Shown here one piece after another: positions 1-7,079 of a stretch of DNA of 64,000 nt. This stretch comes from Bacteroidaceae bacterium (GTDB lineage Bacteria > Bacteroidota > Bacteroidia > Bacteroidales > Bacteroidaceae), in contig JAGCYD010000048.1 in assembly GCA_017960985.1 (NCBI GenBank), forward strand, positions 1 through 64,000, written 5' to 3'. The position numbers and the translations under genes were made by a program. Position 1 is the stretch's first letter; the number at the start of each line of letters is the position of its first letter. The notes below the pieces were generated by a model. The model did no database searches. It worked only from the letters and a program-made list of their open reading frames with translations, and had not been told where the DNA came from.

Positions 1-629
1 CGGTAGCAGGGTGTCTTGCCACTCCAGGGCGTACCGAAAACCGTAGCCACATCCTCCACGATACGCACCACAGGATTGTCGTCGTTCATCAGGTCGCAGC
101 CCGGAATATTCTTGTACCACAAGTAGGTATGGGTGCTCTTGCCCGTTCCGCTGGGAGCCGTCATCAAATAGCCCTTGCCGTCCTTGCGAATCACACTCGC
201 ATGCAGCAGAACCGTCTGCTTCTCGGCCGCAGCAAAGGCATACGCCATCATCAAGGCATTGTTCAGGGCAAAGGCACGATTCGCGGGCGTCTCGCCACTC
301 AATACCACCGTACAATCCTCGAACAGGCGGTCGGCATACAACACGCCACAATACACGCCCAGATGGTTCGTAATCTTTATCCGATACCCGCCGTCGGGCA
401 ATACAGCCACCCCGTAGTCGTTGCCGCTACCGTCGAAATGCCCGATTTCCTCACAACTGCCGTCGTACTGGAAACCGTCGTCCACCGTAAGTACAAACAG
501 GGGCGTTTCGCCCGTTTTCCGTTCCGCCACAAACGGAGCAAACGAGGGTATTAGCCCATCGTCGTTTCTCTTGTCTTTGTACCGCACATGCAACAAATGT
601 CCGCCTACGCGATAGAAACTTTCTCTCAT
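1..629 (-). CDS. HPr kinase/PEPCK-like P-loop protein (3' end cut by window)
   Basis: The reading frame opens at an ATG whose complement lies at 627-629 and is still open at position 1, so 209 codons are visible and the C-terminus is missing. Residues 158-166 read APSGTGKST, a Walker A P-loop, followed by LMNDDNPVV near residue 180. This layout is that of the HPr-kinase / PEP-carboxykinase-like nucleotide-binding fold found in many stand-alone Bacteroidetes proteins of unknown substrate. The first 150 residues match nothing I can name. The ATG overlaps the stop of the upstream gene in an ATGA, so the two are probably translationally coupled and co-transcribed from the rpoD side. Catalytic activity on HPr is not implied; the substrate is unknown. 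Confidence 0.75.
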   Translation of the reverse strand, partial: MRESFYRVGGHLLHVRYKDKRNDDGLIPSFAPFVAERKTGETPLFVLTVDDGFQYDGSCEEIGHFDGSGNDYGVAVLPDGGYRIKITNHLGVYCGVLYADRLFEDCTVVLSGETPANRAFALNNALMMAYAFAAAEKQTVLLHASVIRKDGKGYLMTAPSGTGKSTHTYLWYKNIPGCDLMNDDNPVVRIVEDVATVFGTPWSGKTPCY

Positions 630-1144
630 GGCTTTTGGGAGGGTTGCCCGTTGGTTGGGGCTGCAGATGGATTGGCCGCCTTCTCCTGTTCTTCCTTTGG
701 AGAAGTCTCCACAACCGTGGTCTCAATCCATTCCTCAGTTTGGAAATCGAAGATATCGCCACCGATATGCTGTACCGACATACCCGGCTGTTCGCGATAC
801 TTTTTGTTTATCTTCAGGTATTTCTTGTATGCCTTCGACTTCTTCTTGTCGAAGAACACCACACAAGTCATGTTGGGCAGTTGCACCTTGTTCACCAAAA
901 AGGCGTTCAGTTGCAACATGTAATGTGTCCTGTTGGCCAAAAAACCGCCCGGCAAGATATATGCCTCGACGGGTTGCAAGTCTGTCACCAGCATTAACGA
1001 GTCCGTAAACGAAGTCGCCACGCCAAACATCCACACCTCCTGCTTACGCGGCACAATTGGAGAGTTGTTATAATAGCCTTGGGCACACACATCAGCCAGT
1101 ACCGACACCCACAGGCAAAGCGCAAGCAGCAGTCTTTTTGTCAT
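626..1144 (-). CDS. small exported protein of unknown function
   Basis: 172 residues. The first 22 form a clear signal peptide ([22 protein letters not shown], cleavage likely after AQ), without a lipobox cysteine, so the product is periplasmic or secreted. The mature part has a lysine-rich stretch ([19 protein letters not shown], about residues 98-116) and ends in a low-complexity Glu/Pro/Ala/Gln tail. I do not recognise the family. The start overlaps the rpoD stop by an ATGA, and its own stop overlaps the start of the P-loop gene the same way, so it is the middle member of a three-gene coupled chain. Confidence 0.75.
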   Translation of the reverse strand: MTKRLLLALCLWVSVLADVCAQGYYNNSPIVPRKQEVWMFGVATSFTDSLMLVTDLQPVEAYILPGGFLANRTHYMLQLNAFLVNKVQLPNMTCVVFFDKKKSKAYKKYLKINKKYREQPGMSVQHIGGDIFDFQTEEWIETTVVETSPKEEQEKAANPSAAPTNGQPSQKP

Positions 1145-2001
1145 CCGAGATAGGATTTCAGCAGTTTATTCTTCGAGTTCTGACGCAGACGGCGGATAGC
1201 CTTCTCCTTAATCTGGCGAACACGCTCACGGGTCAGGTTGAACTCGTCGCCGATTTCCTCCAGCGTCATCTCCTGACGACCGATACCGAAGAACATCTGA
1301 ATAATGGCCTTCTCGCGCTCCGTCAGGGTATCCAGCGCACGGTCAATCTCGCGAGCCAGCGATTCGTTCACCAGCGTGCGGTCGGCCATAGGCGAATCGT
1401 CGTTCACCAACACATCCAGCAACGAGTTGTCCTCGCCTTCCACAAAGGGAGCATCCACGGAGATGTGGCGACCACTCACCTTCAGCGTATCGCTGATTTT
1501 ATCCACGGGGATATCCAGTTCCTCTGCCAGTTCGTCGGGACTCGGACGGCGCTCGTTCTCCTGTTCGAACTTGCTGAACGCCTTGCTGATTTTGTTCAGC
1601 GAGCCCACCTGGTTCAGGGGCAGACGGACGATACGGCTCTGCTCGGCCAAGGCCTGCAGGATGCTCTGGCGAATCCACCATACAGCGTATGAAATAAACT
1701 TGAAGCCACGCGTTTCGTCGAACTTCTCGGCAGCCTTAATCAATCCGAGGTTGCCCTCGTTGATAAGGTCGGGCAGACTCAAACCCTGGTTCTGGTACTG
1801 CTTGGCCACACTGACCACAAAGCGCAGGTTTGCGCGCGTCAGTTTCTCCAGCGCAGCACGGTCGCCCTTGCGAATCCGTTGTGCCAGTTCGACTTCTTCT
1901 TCAACCACGATCAGGTCCTCACGACCAATCTCTTGCAGATATTTATCGAGGGAAGCGCTCTCTCGATTCGTAATACTTTTGGTTATCTTTAACTGCTTCA
2001 T
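1141..2001 (-). CDS. rpoD: RNA polymerase primary sigma factor (RpoD/SigA)
   Basis: Housekeeping sigma factor directing core RNA polymerase to promoters. The protein is 286 aa from [11 protein letters not shown]; the frame stays open 30 codons upstream, but that longer start lies upstream of the -7 promoter box and is rejected. Visible parts are region 1.2 ([10 protein letters not shown]), regions 2.1-2.4 ([44 protein letters not shown]), region 3 ([11 protein letters not shown]) and region 4.2 ([21 protein letters not shown]). There is no region 1.1 and no long non-conserved insert, the compact architecture typical of Bacteroidetes primary sigma factors, which recognise TTTG/TAnnTTTG promoters like those seen across this window. 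It heads the chain with the two downstream genes (ATGA overlap). Confidence 0.97.
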   Translation of the reverse strand: MKQLKITKSITNRESASLDKYLQEIGREDLIVVEEEVELAQRIRKGDRAALEKLTRANLRFVVSVAKQYQNQGLSLPDLINEGNLGLIKAAEKFDETRGFKFISYAVWWIRQSILQALAEQSRIVRLPLNQVGSLNKISKAFSKFEQENERRPSPDELAEELDIPVDKISDTLKVSGRHISVDAPFVEGEDNSLLDVLVNDDSPMADRTLVNESLAREIDRALDTLTEREKAIIQMFFGIGRQEMTLEEIGDEFNLTRERVRQIKEKAIRRLRQNSKNKLLKSYLG

Positions 2002-2027
2002 TCTTGGGAAAACACATTTTAAGCCCG

Positions 2028-2059
2028 CAAATGTAGCACTTTTTTTTGATATAATCAAA
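2028..2059 (-). promoter_or_regulatory. Bacteroidetes-type promoter of rpoD
   Basis: On the minus strand TTTG (2056-2059) is followed after exactly 20 nt by TACATTTG (2028-2035), a perfect -33/-7 pair for the Bacteroidetes primary sigma factor. Transcription would start near 2021, giving a leader of about 20 nt before the rpoD ATG at 2001. This position also decides the rpoD start codon. Confidence 0.8.
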
Positions 2060-2090
2060 AGAGTTGCCCAAAATTTTTCTCCGCACAACA

Positions 2091-2120
2091 AAATGCCCCA
2101 ACTTCACAGTCAAGGCATTT
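2091..2120 (-). terminator. possible terminator after the DASS symporter
   Basis: On the minus strand AAATGCC and GGCATTT can pair around a 16-nt loop, followed by a weak T-rich stretch (TTTTGTTGT). It lies 49 bp past the symporter stop and upstream of the rpoD promoter. The U-tract is poor, so some read-through into rpoD is possible. Confidence 0.4.
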
Positions 2121-2168
2121 CCACTTTACACAGTGCATAGATAGCACAAAAATAATCAAAACAGATTT

Positions 2169-3686
2169 TTATTGTATCTGGCCGAATAAGTCGTATTTAC
2201 CGATGAAGAACAGCAACACATAACCCAGCACCAGGCCAATCATACCCATGATGACACCCACGCGCACCATCTGCTTCTGCTCGATGAGACCCGTCGCATG
2301 CGCCAGCGCATTGGGAGGCGTAGAGATGGGCAACACCATAGCCACCGACGAACTGATAGCAACGCCAATGAGCAGGGTGCTCACGCCACCATAGGGCGCC
2401 AGCGTCTCGCTCGTCGAGAGACCCGCCAGGGCCAAGATGGGAAACAACAAGTTGGCCGTAGCCGTATGGCTGATGAAGTTCGCCATCGCGTAGCACAACA
2501 AACCGCTGCCCAGAATCATCAACAGAGGCGACCACTCACCGAAGGGAATCGTCGCGATAATATGCTCTGCCAGATGCGAGTCCTGTAGAGCCAAGCCCAG
2601 CGCAAAACCGCCTGCCACCATCCACAGAACCGACCAGTTAATCTCCTCCAAGTCGCGGCGTGTGATGATGCCGCAAGTACAGAACACACCCACGGGCAAC
2701 ATCGCCACCACATTCGAGTTCACACCCGTGTATTTATCGAACATCCACAGCAATACCGTAATGCCAAAAGTCACATACACCACTACCGAGCGCCAGTCGC
2801 CCTTCGTGCCACCCTCGATGTGCAGTTCAATCCCCTTCTGCGTGAAGGGGAACAACGCCCGCAACACCAGCCACGAAATCACCAGCAACACCAGTACAAA
2901 CGGACACATATACATCATCCACTGGCCGAAACCAATCTGCAGGTTCAGCCCCTCGGGATTCGCCAGATACGACAGGGCAATCGAGTTCGGAGGCGTACCA
3001 ATCGGCGTACCGATACCCCCGATATTGGCACCTAAGGGAATCGCCAGCGCCAGCGCAATCTTGCCCTTGCCATTCGCGGGCAAAGTCTTCAGCACAGGAG
3101 CCAGGAAAGTCAGCATCATGGCCGCCGTAGCCGTATTACTCAGGAACATCGAGAACAGGCCCGTCACCAACAGGAAACCCAACAACACATTCTCCGACTT
3201 CGTGCCAAACGGCTTCAGCAACACCTTGGCCAACTTCACATCCAATCCACTCTTCGTTGCCGCGATAGCCAAGATGAAACCACCGATAAACAGCATGATA
3301 ATCGGGTTGGCGAAGCACGCCATAATCGCCTTGTGCGAAATCAACTCACCCAGTTGCTCCTCCGGCACACTCCGCAGGAAACTGAACGCGCTATCGCTAC
3401 AAGTGAACAGCAGCACGACGATGATAGCCACCGAAGTCGTCCACGACGGGATAGCCTCCGTCAGCCACATCATCGTGGCAAAACAGAAAATCGCGATGAC
3501 CCGTTGCTCCACGATGGTCAGACCCTCGATGCCAAACACCTCCGTAGGCAAAGCCCACAACACCATGCCCGCGACAATCGCCGCTATCAGTTTCGCAGTC
3601 TTCGTCAGGGCAGTCCCGCCACGCGTCGCCTTCTTGCGCCTGTGGTAGGCCTCTACCAGATTGTTACCTATAAAATTCTTAAACAT
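2169..3686 (-). CDS. DASS/SLC13-family sodium:anion (dicarboxylate or sulfate) symporter
   Basis: 505 aa integral inner-membrane protein with roughly a dozen hydrophobic segments. Hallmarks of the divalent-anion:sodium symporter family are visible: an SNTATAAMM motif at residues 183-191, the substrate loop GGIGTPIGTPPNS at 223-235, and the repeat-2 counterparts SHTATAN at 406-412 and STPPNALAHATG at 455-466. The second SNT signature reads SHT here. Family members carry succinate, malate, fumarate, citrate or sulfate; substrate and direction cannot be read from sequence. It is transcribed alone behind a cobalamin riboswitch with a leader of about 350 nt, which is unexpected because such riboswitches normally precede B12 uptake or B12-independent isozyme genes. 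That context suggests a link to B12-dependent succinate/propionate metabolism (inference). Confidence 0.93.
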   Translation of the reverse strand: MFKNFIGNNLVEAYHRRKKATRGGTALTKTAKLIAAIVAGMVLWALPTEVFGIEGLTIVEQRVIAIFCFATMMWLTEAIPSWTTSVAIIVVLLFTCSDSAFSFLRSVPEEQLGELISHKAIMACFANPIIMLFIGGFILAIAATKSGLDVKLAKVLLKPFGTKSENVLLGFLLVTGLFSMFLSNTATAAMMLTFLAPVLKTLPANGKGKIALALAIPLGANIGGIGTPIGTPPNSIALSYLANPEGLNLQIGFGQWMMYMCPFVLVLLVISWLVLRALFPFTQKGIELHIEGGTKGDWRSVVVYVTFGITVLLWMFDKYTGVNSNVVAMLPVGVFCTCGIITRRDLEEINWSVLWMVAGGFALGLALQDSHLAEHIIATIPFGEWSPLLMILGSGLLCYAMANFISHTATANLLFPILALAGLSTSETLAPYGGVSTLLIGVAISSSVAMVLPISTPPNALAHATGLIEQKQMVRVGVIMGMIGLVLGYVLLFFIGKYDLFGQIQ

Positions 3687-3825
3687 ATCTTTACCTTTTT
3701 TCTACATTCACACCTATCTGCAACGCCTCGCCCCATCGCTGGAGAGCATCGCGCCACCATGACCGACCGTCCGGCACATCCTGATTTCGTCCTTTGCCCG
3801 TCATCCCGCAGGCAAGCGTCCATCG

Positions 3826-4040
3826 CAACAGGCAGGTATTCTGACTCGTCCTCCCAAACGACGCCGTCTTCCCAGATTCCTCAACCGTCCGTCCCGTCGG
3901 GACCACCCGGTTGACTCCAGTGACTCTATTGGTCGTTTTTCCTATAATAAGGACTCACAGCATCGGGCAATGTCGCAGAATTCCACTGCATTCCCTCTTA
4001 GCCCCCACACCCCTCGCAGTAGTGGGGAGAACCAATTGCA
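3826..4040 (-). promoter_or_regulatory. cobalamin (adenosylcobalamin-type) riboswitch
   Basis: Read on the minus strand, the conserved boxes appear in order: GGT (about 4033), GGGAATGCAGTGGAATTCTG (3973-3993), GCCCGATGCTGTGA (about 3955-3969), GTCACTGG (3917-3924), CTGGGAAGACGG (3863-3875) and the B12-box tail AGTCAGAATACCTGCC (3831-3846). This is the full aptamer of the cobalamin family. Its peripheral stem at 4002-4029 holds a GC-rich palindromic insert resembling elements elsewhere in the window. A hairpin with TTGCC/GGCAA arms at 3794-3815 and about 140 nt of further leader separate it from the symporter ATG and may form the expression platform; no clear U-tract terminator is seen, so control could act on translation. 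B12 binding normally represses. Confidence 0.92.
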
Positions 4041-4043
4041 CTG

Positions 4044-4075
4044 CAAAATTACAAAAAAATTGTCAATCGTCCAAT
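4044..4075 (-). promoter_or_regulatory. promoter of the riboswitch/DASS transcript
   Basis: Minus-strand ATTG (4072-4075), a 20-nt spacer, then TAATTTTG (4044-4051), which fits the Bacteroidetes TTTG-N20-TAnnTTTG consensus with one mismatch in the -33 box. The predicted start, around 4037, is right at the 5' edge of the riboswitch aptamer. Confidence 0.7.
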
Positions 4076-4240
4076 TGTAATTTGTGAAATGTGAATAGCA
4101 GGTAGTGGAGAGTGGGTAGAGGAATGTCTTCGTTTCCCATTCGCTCGGCTCCGCCGCTTTTTCAAGCGAAGCGGCTAAAAGGTTAGGCGTTGGTTCAGCA
4201 TAAATTATGCAAACATATCTCTGCATTCGCTGCTCCGAAA

Positions 4241-4272
4241 TTTGCGATTGTACTCACTTAATCGTATCTTTG
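4241..4272 (+). promoter_or_regulatory. promoter of proS operon
   Basis: TTTG (4241-4244), 20-nt spacer, TATCTTTG (4265-4272): a perfect Bacteroidetes promoter. The start would fall near 4279, leaving a leader of about 30 nt rich in ATTGTAAAT-like repeats before the proS ATG at 4310. With the divergent riboswitch promoter it fills the 3687-4309 gap. Confidence 0.8.
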
Positions 4273-4309
4273 CACCCAAATTGTAAATCGTAAAATTGTC
4301 AAATAGAAT

Positions 4310-5791
4310 ATGGCAAAAGAACTGGATTTCCTCACAAAGCGAAGTGAGGACTACTCGAAATGGTATAACGAACTGGTGGTGAAGGCCGACCTGGCCGAAC
4401 AGAGCGATGTGCGCGGATGTATGGTCATCAAACCTTACGGCTACGCTATCTGGGAACGGATGCAGCGACTGCTGGATGACCGATTCAAGGCAACAGGGGT
4501 GCAGAATGCGTATTTCCCGCTGCTGATTCCAAAGTCGTTCCTGTCGAAGGAGGCCGAGCATGTGGAGGGCTTCGCCAAGGAGTGTGCCGTGGTGACACAC
4601 TACCGACTGAAGACGAACGAAACACACGACGGCGTGGTGGTTGACCCCGCAGCAAAACTGGAGGAGGAACTCATCATCCGCCCGACTTCGGAGACCATCA
4701 TCTGGAATACTTATAAGAACTGGATTCATTCGTATCGCGACCTACCGTTGCTCATCAACCAGTGGTGTAATGTGATGCGCTGGGAGATGCGTACACGACT
4801 GTTCCTGCGTACTTCGGAATTCTTGTGGCAGGAGGGCCATACGGCTCACGCCACGCGCGAAGAGGCCGAGGAGCGTGCCCAAATGATGTTGAAGGTGTAT
4901 GCCGACTTTGCCGAGGAGGTGATGGCGGTGCCCGTGATTCAGGGTGTGAAGAGCGAGACGGAGCGTTTTGCCGGAGCACTGGACACTTACACCATCGAGG
5001 CCATGATGCAGGACGGTAAGGCATTGCAAAGCGGCACCAGCCACTTCCTGGGTCAGAACTTCGGCAAGGCTTTCGAGGTACAATTCCTGAACAAGGAGAA
5101 CAAGCCCGAATATGCGTGGGCTACTTCGTGGGGTGTTTCGACCCGACTGATGGGTGCGCTCATCATGACGCACTCGGACGACAACGGCCTCGTATTGCCT
5201 CCCGCTTTGGCTCCGCTGCAGGTGGTCATCATCCCCATCGGCGGAAAGCCCGAACAGATGGCTGCCGTAGATGCTGCGGTGGCTCCCATCGTAGAGGCGT
5301 TGAAGCAGAAGGGCATCAGCGTGAAGTACGACAATGCGGACAATCGTCGTCCGGGCTTCAAATTTGCCGACTACGAACTGAAGGGTGTGCCCGTGCGCCT
5401 CGTACTGGGTGCCCGCGACTTGGAGAATGGTACTATCGAGGTGATGCGTCGCGACACGCTGGAGAAGGAGACTCGACAGTTGGAGGGTATTGCCGACTAT
5501 GTCAGCACCCTGCTCGACGACATCCAGAAGAATATCTTTGAGAAGGCAAAGGCCTATCGCGATGCCCACATCTACGAATGCGAGGACTACGAGGAGTTCA
5601 AGGCTCGCGTGAAGGATGGCGGCTTCTTCCTTTGCCACTGGGACGGCACAGCCGAAACGGAGGCGAAAATCAAGGAGGACACACAGGCTACTATCCGCTG
5701 TATCCCCTACGGCTTCGAGCAGACGCCGGGTACGGACATAGTGAGCGGTAAGCCTGCCAAGTGTCGCGTACTGATTGCCCGTTCGTACTAA
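4310..5791 (+). CDS. proS: prolyl-tRNA synthetase, type 3 (ProS)
   Basis: Class II aminoacyl-tRNA synthetase that charges tRNA-Pro with proline. At 493 aa it has the length and layout of the eukaryote/archaeon-like ProRS (type 3) used by Bacteroidetes: no editing insertion between motifs 2 and 3, and an extra C-terminal domain ending in tyrosine (VLIARSY). Motif 2 is visible as [20 protein letters not shown] with the QEGHTAHAT loop (about residues 155-182), preceded by [11 protein letters not shown] for proline/adenylate binding. The anticodon-binding domain starts near residue 300 ([13 protein letters not shown]). It is followed after 3 nt by the permease gene, so both are likely on one transcript. 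Confidence 0.97.
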   Translation: MAKELDFLTKRSEDYSKWYNELVVKADLAEQSDVRGCMVIKPYGYAIWERMQRLLDDRFKATGVQNAYFPLLIPKSFLSKEAEHVEGFAKECAVVTHYRLKTNETHDGVVVDPAAKLEEELIIRPTSETIIWNTYKNWIHSYRDLPLLINQWCNVMRWEMRTRLFLRTSEFLWQEGHTAHATREEAEERAQMMLKVYADFAEEVMAVPVIQGVKSETERFAGALDTYTIEAMMQDGKALQSGTSHFLGQNFGKAFEVQFLNKENKPEYAWATSWGVSTRLMGALIMTHSDDNGLVLPPALAPLQVVIIPIGGKPEQMAAVDAAVAPIVEALKQKGISVKYDNADNRRPGFKFADYELKGVPVRLVLGARDLENGTIEVMRRDTLEKETRQLEGIADYVSTLLDDIQKNIFEKAKAYRDAHIYECEDYEEFKARVKDGGFFLCHWDGTAETEAKIKEDTQATIRCIPYGFEQTPGTDIVSGKPAKCRVLIARSY

Positions 5792-5794
5792 ACT

Positions 5795-7072
5795 ATGAAA
5801 CCTTACGCTTGGATTCCGACCCTGTACTTTGCAGAGGCATTGCCGTATATGGCGGTAATGACGCTAAGCGTAATCATGTACACCAACTTAGGGCTGACGA
5901 ATACGGAACTGGCGCTATATACCAGTTGGCTGTATCTGCCGTGGGTTATCAAACCTTTTTGGAGTCCGCTGATTGACAAACTGCGCACGAAGCGTTGGTG
6001 GATTTGGTCGATGGAGTTGCTGGTGGGTGGTGCCTTGGCCGGAGTGGCCCTGACGCTGCATACGGCCATGTGGCTGCGCGCCTCGCTGGCTTGCTTCTGG
6101 CTGATGGCGTTCAGTAGTGCCACGCACGATATTGCTGCCGACGGGTTCTATATTCTGGCGTTATCGAAGGAGGACCAGGCGCTATATGTGGGCATACGGA
6201 GCACTTTCTACCGTATTGGCATGATTTTCTGCCAAGGGATTCTCGTCATGGTGGCGGGATGGTTGGAGAGCCAATATAGCGTGTCGCTGGCGTGGAGCAT
6301 CACAATGTCGCTGATGGCGGCTATGCTGATTGCATTGGCTGCGTGGCATTGGGGGATGCTGCCGAAGGTGGAGGACAACCTCACCCCCGACCCCTCTCCA
6401 AAGGGCGAGGGGAGTAATTCTCTGTCTAACGGGAACGAAAATGCGTTTGTGGAATCGGTAAAGGCATTCGTGTCGAAACCGCATTTGATACCGGCACTTT
6501 TGTTCATGCTGTTGTTCCGACTGCCGGAGGCTCAACTGGCGAAGATGGCACAGCCGTTCATGCTGCGTACAGCAGAGGAGGGCGGACTGGAATTGCACAC
6601 GGCCACGGTGGGTTTTGCCTACGGCACGCTGGGAGTCATCGGGCTGTTGGCGGGTGGCATCGTCGGTGGATGGGTTGTATCGAAACACGGATTGCGCAGG
6701 TGGCTATGGCCGATGGTGGCTGCCATCTCGATTCCCGACTTGGTCTATGTGTATCTAGCGTATGTGCAGCCGACGAATCCGGCGGTCATCAATAGTTGTG
6801 TGTTTATCGAGCAACTGGGTTACGGCTTCGGTTTCACGGCTTATATGCTGTTCCTCGTTTATTACTCGCGGGGCGAAAAGAGCACTTCGGTATTTGCCTT
6901 CTGTACGGCCTTCCAGGCGCTGGGCATGATGTTGCCGGGTATGGCGGCAGGATGGCTGGCGGACACGATGGGATTTCGGCATTTTTTCATCTTCGTGTGT
7001 CTGTGTACGCTGGTGACTTTCGTGGTGTCGGGCTTCGTGCGGAGAGACTTGTCAAACGACGCCAACCAATAA
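5795..7072 (+). CDS. MFS permease, AmpG-like (muropeptide/peptide uptake)
   Basis: 425 aa, about 12 transmembrane helices, major facilitator superfamily. The N-terminus (WIPTLYFAEALPYMAVMTLS), WLYLPWVIKPFWSPLIDKLRTKRWWI and SSATHDIAADGFYI are typical of the AmpG/SLC33-like branch, which imports anhydromuropeptides for cell-wall recycling; the exact substrate is not proven. In the central cytoplasmic loop (about residues 196-207) the sequence LTPDPSPKGEGS is encoded by a 36-nt GC-rich palindromic element (6379-6414) whose in-frame length lets the gene tolerate it. The gene sits 3 nt after proS and 7 nt before the next ORF. Confidence 0.88.
   Translation: MKPYAWIPTLYFAEALPYMAVMTLSVIMYTNLGLTNTELALYTSWLYLPWVIKPFWSPLIDKLRTKRWWIWSMELLVGGALAGVALTLHTAMWLRASLACFWLMAFSSATHDIAADGFYILALSKEDQALYVGIRSTFYRIGMIFCQGILVMVAGWLESQYSVSLAWSITMSLMAAMLIALAAWHWGMLPKVEDNLTPDPSPKGEGSNSLSNGNENAFVESVKAFVSKPHLIPALLFMLLFRLPEAQLAKMAQPFMLRTAEEGGLELHTATVGFAYGTLGVIGLLAGGIVGGWVVSKHGLRRWLWPMVAAISIPDLVYVYLAYVQPTNPAVINSCVFIEQLGYGFGFTAYMLFLVYYSRGEKSTSVFAFCTAFQALGMMLPGMAAGWLADTMGFRHFFIFVCLCTLVTFVVSGFVRRDLSNDANQ
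6379..6414 (+). repeat. GC-rich palindromic insert inside the AmpG-like gene
   Basis: A 36-nt stretch of C-runs then G-runs, with CCCCTC and GAGGGG as hairpin arms around TCCAAAGGGC. It adds exactly 12 codons (LTPDPSPKGEGS) to the loop between the two halves of the permease. Related sequences lie in truA (58776-58810) and in the riboswitch stem (4002-4029). Confidence 0.7.
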
Positions 7073-7079
7073 TACAGAA

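Noticed and set aside
1304..2140. 278-codon plus-strand open frame opposite rpoD
   Set aside because: It is the antisense shadow of rpoD; its Ser/Arg-rich translation has no domain and rpoD is unmistakable.
3691..3906. 71-codon minus-strand frame upstream of the symporter
   Set aside because: It lies inside the riboswitch 3' half and leader; the conserved RNA boxes explain the sequence.
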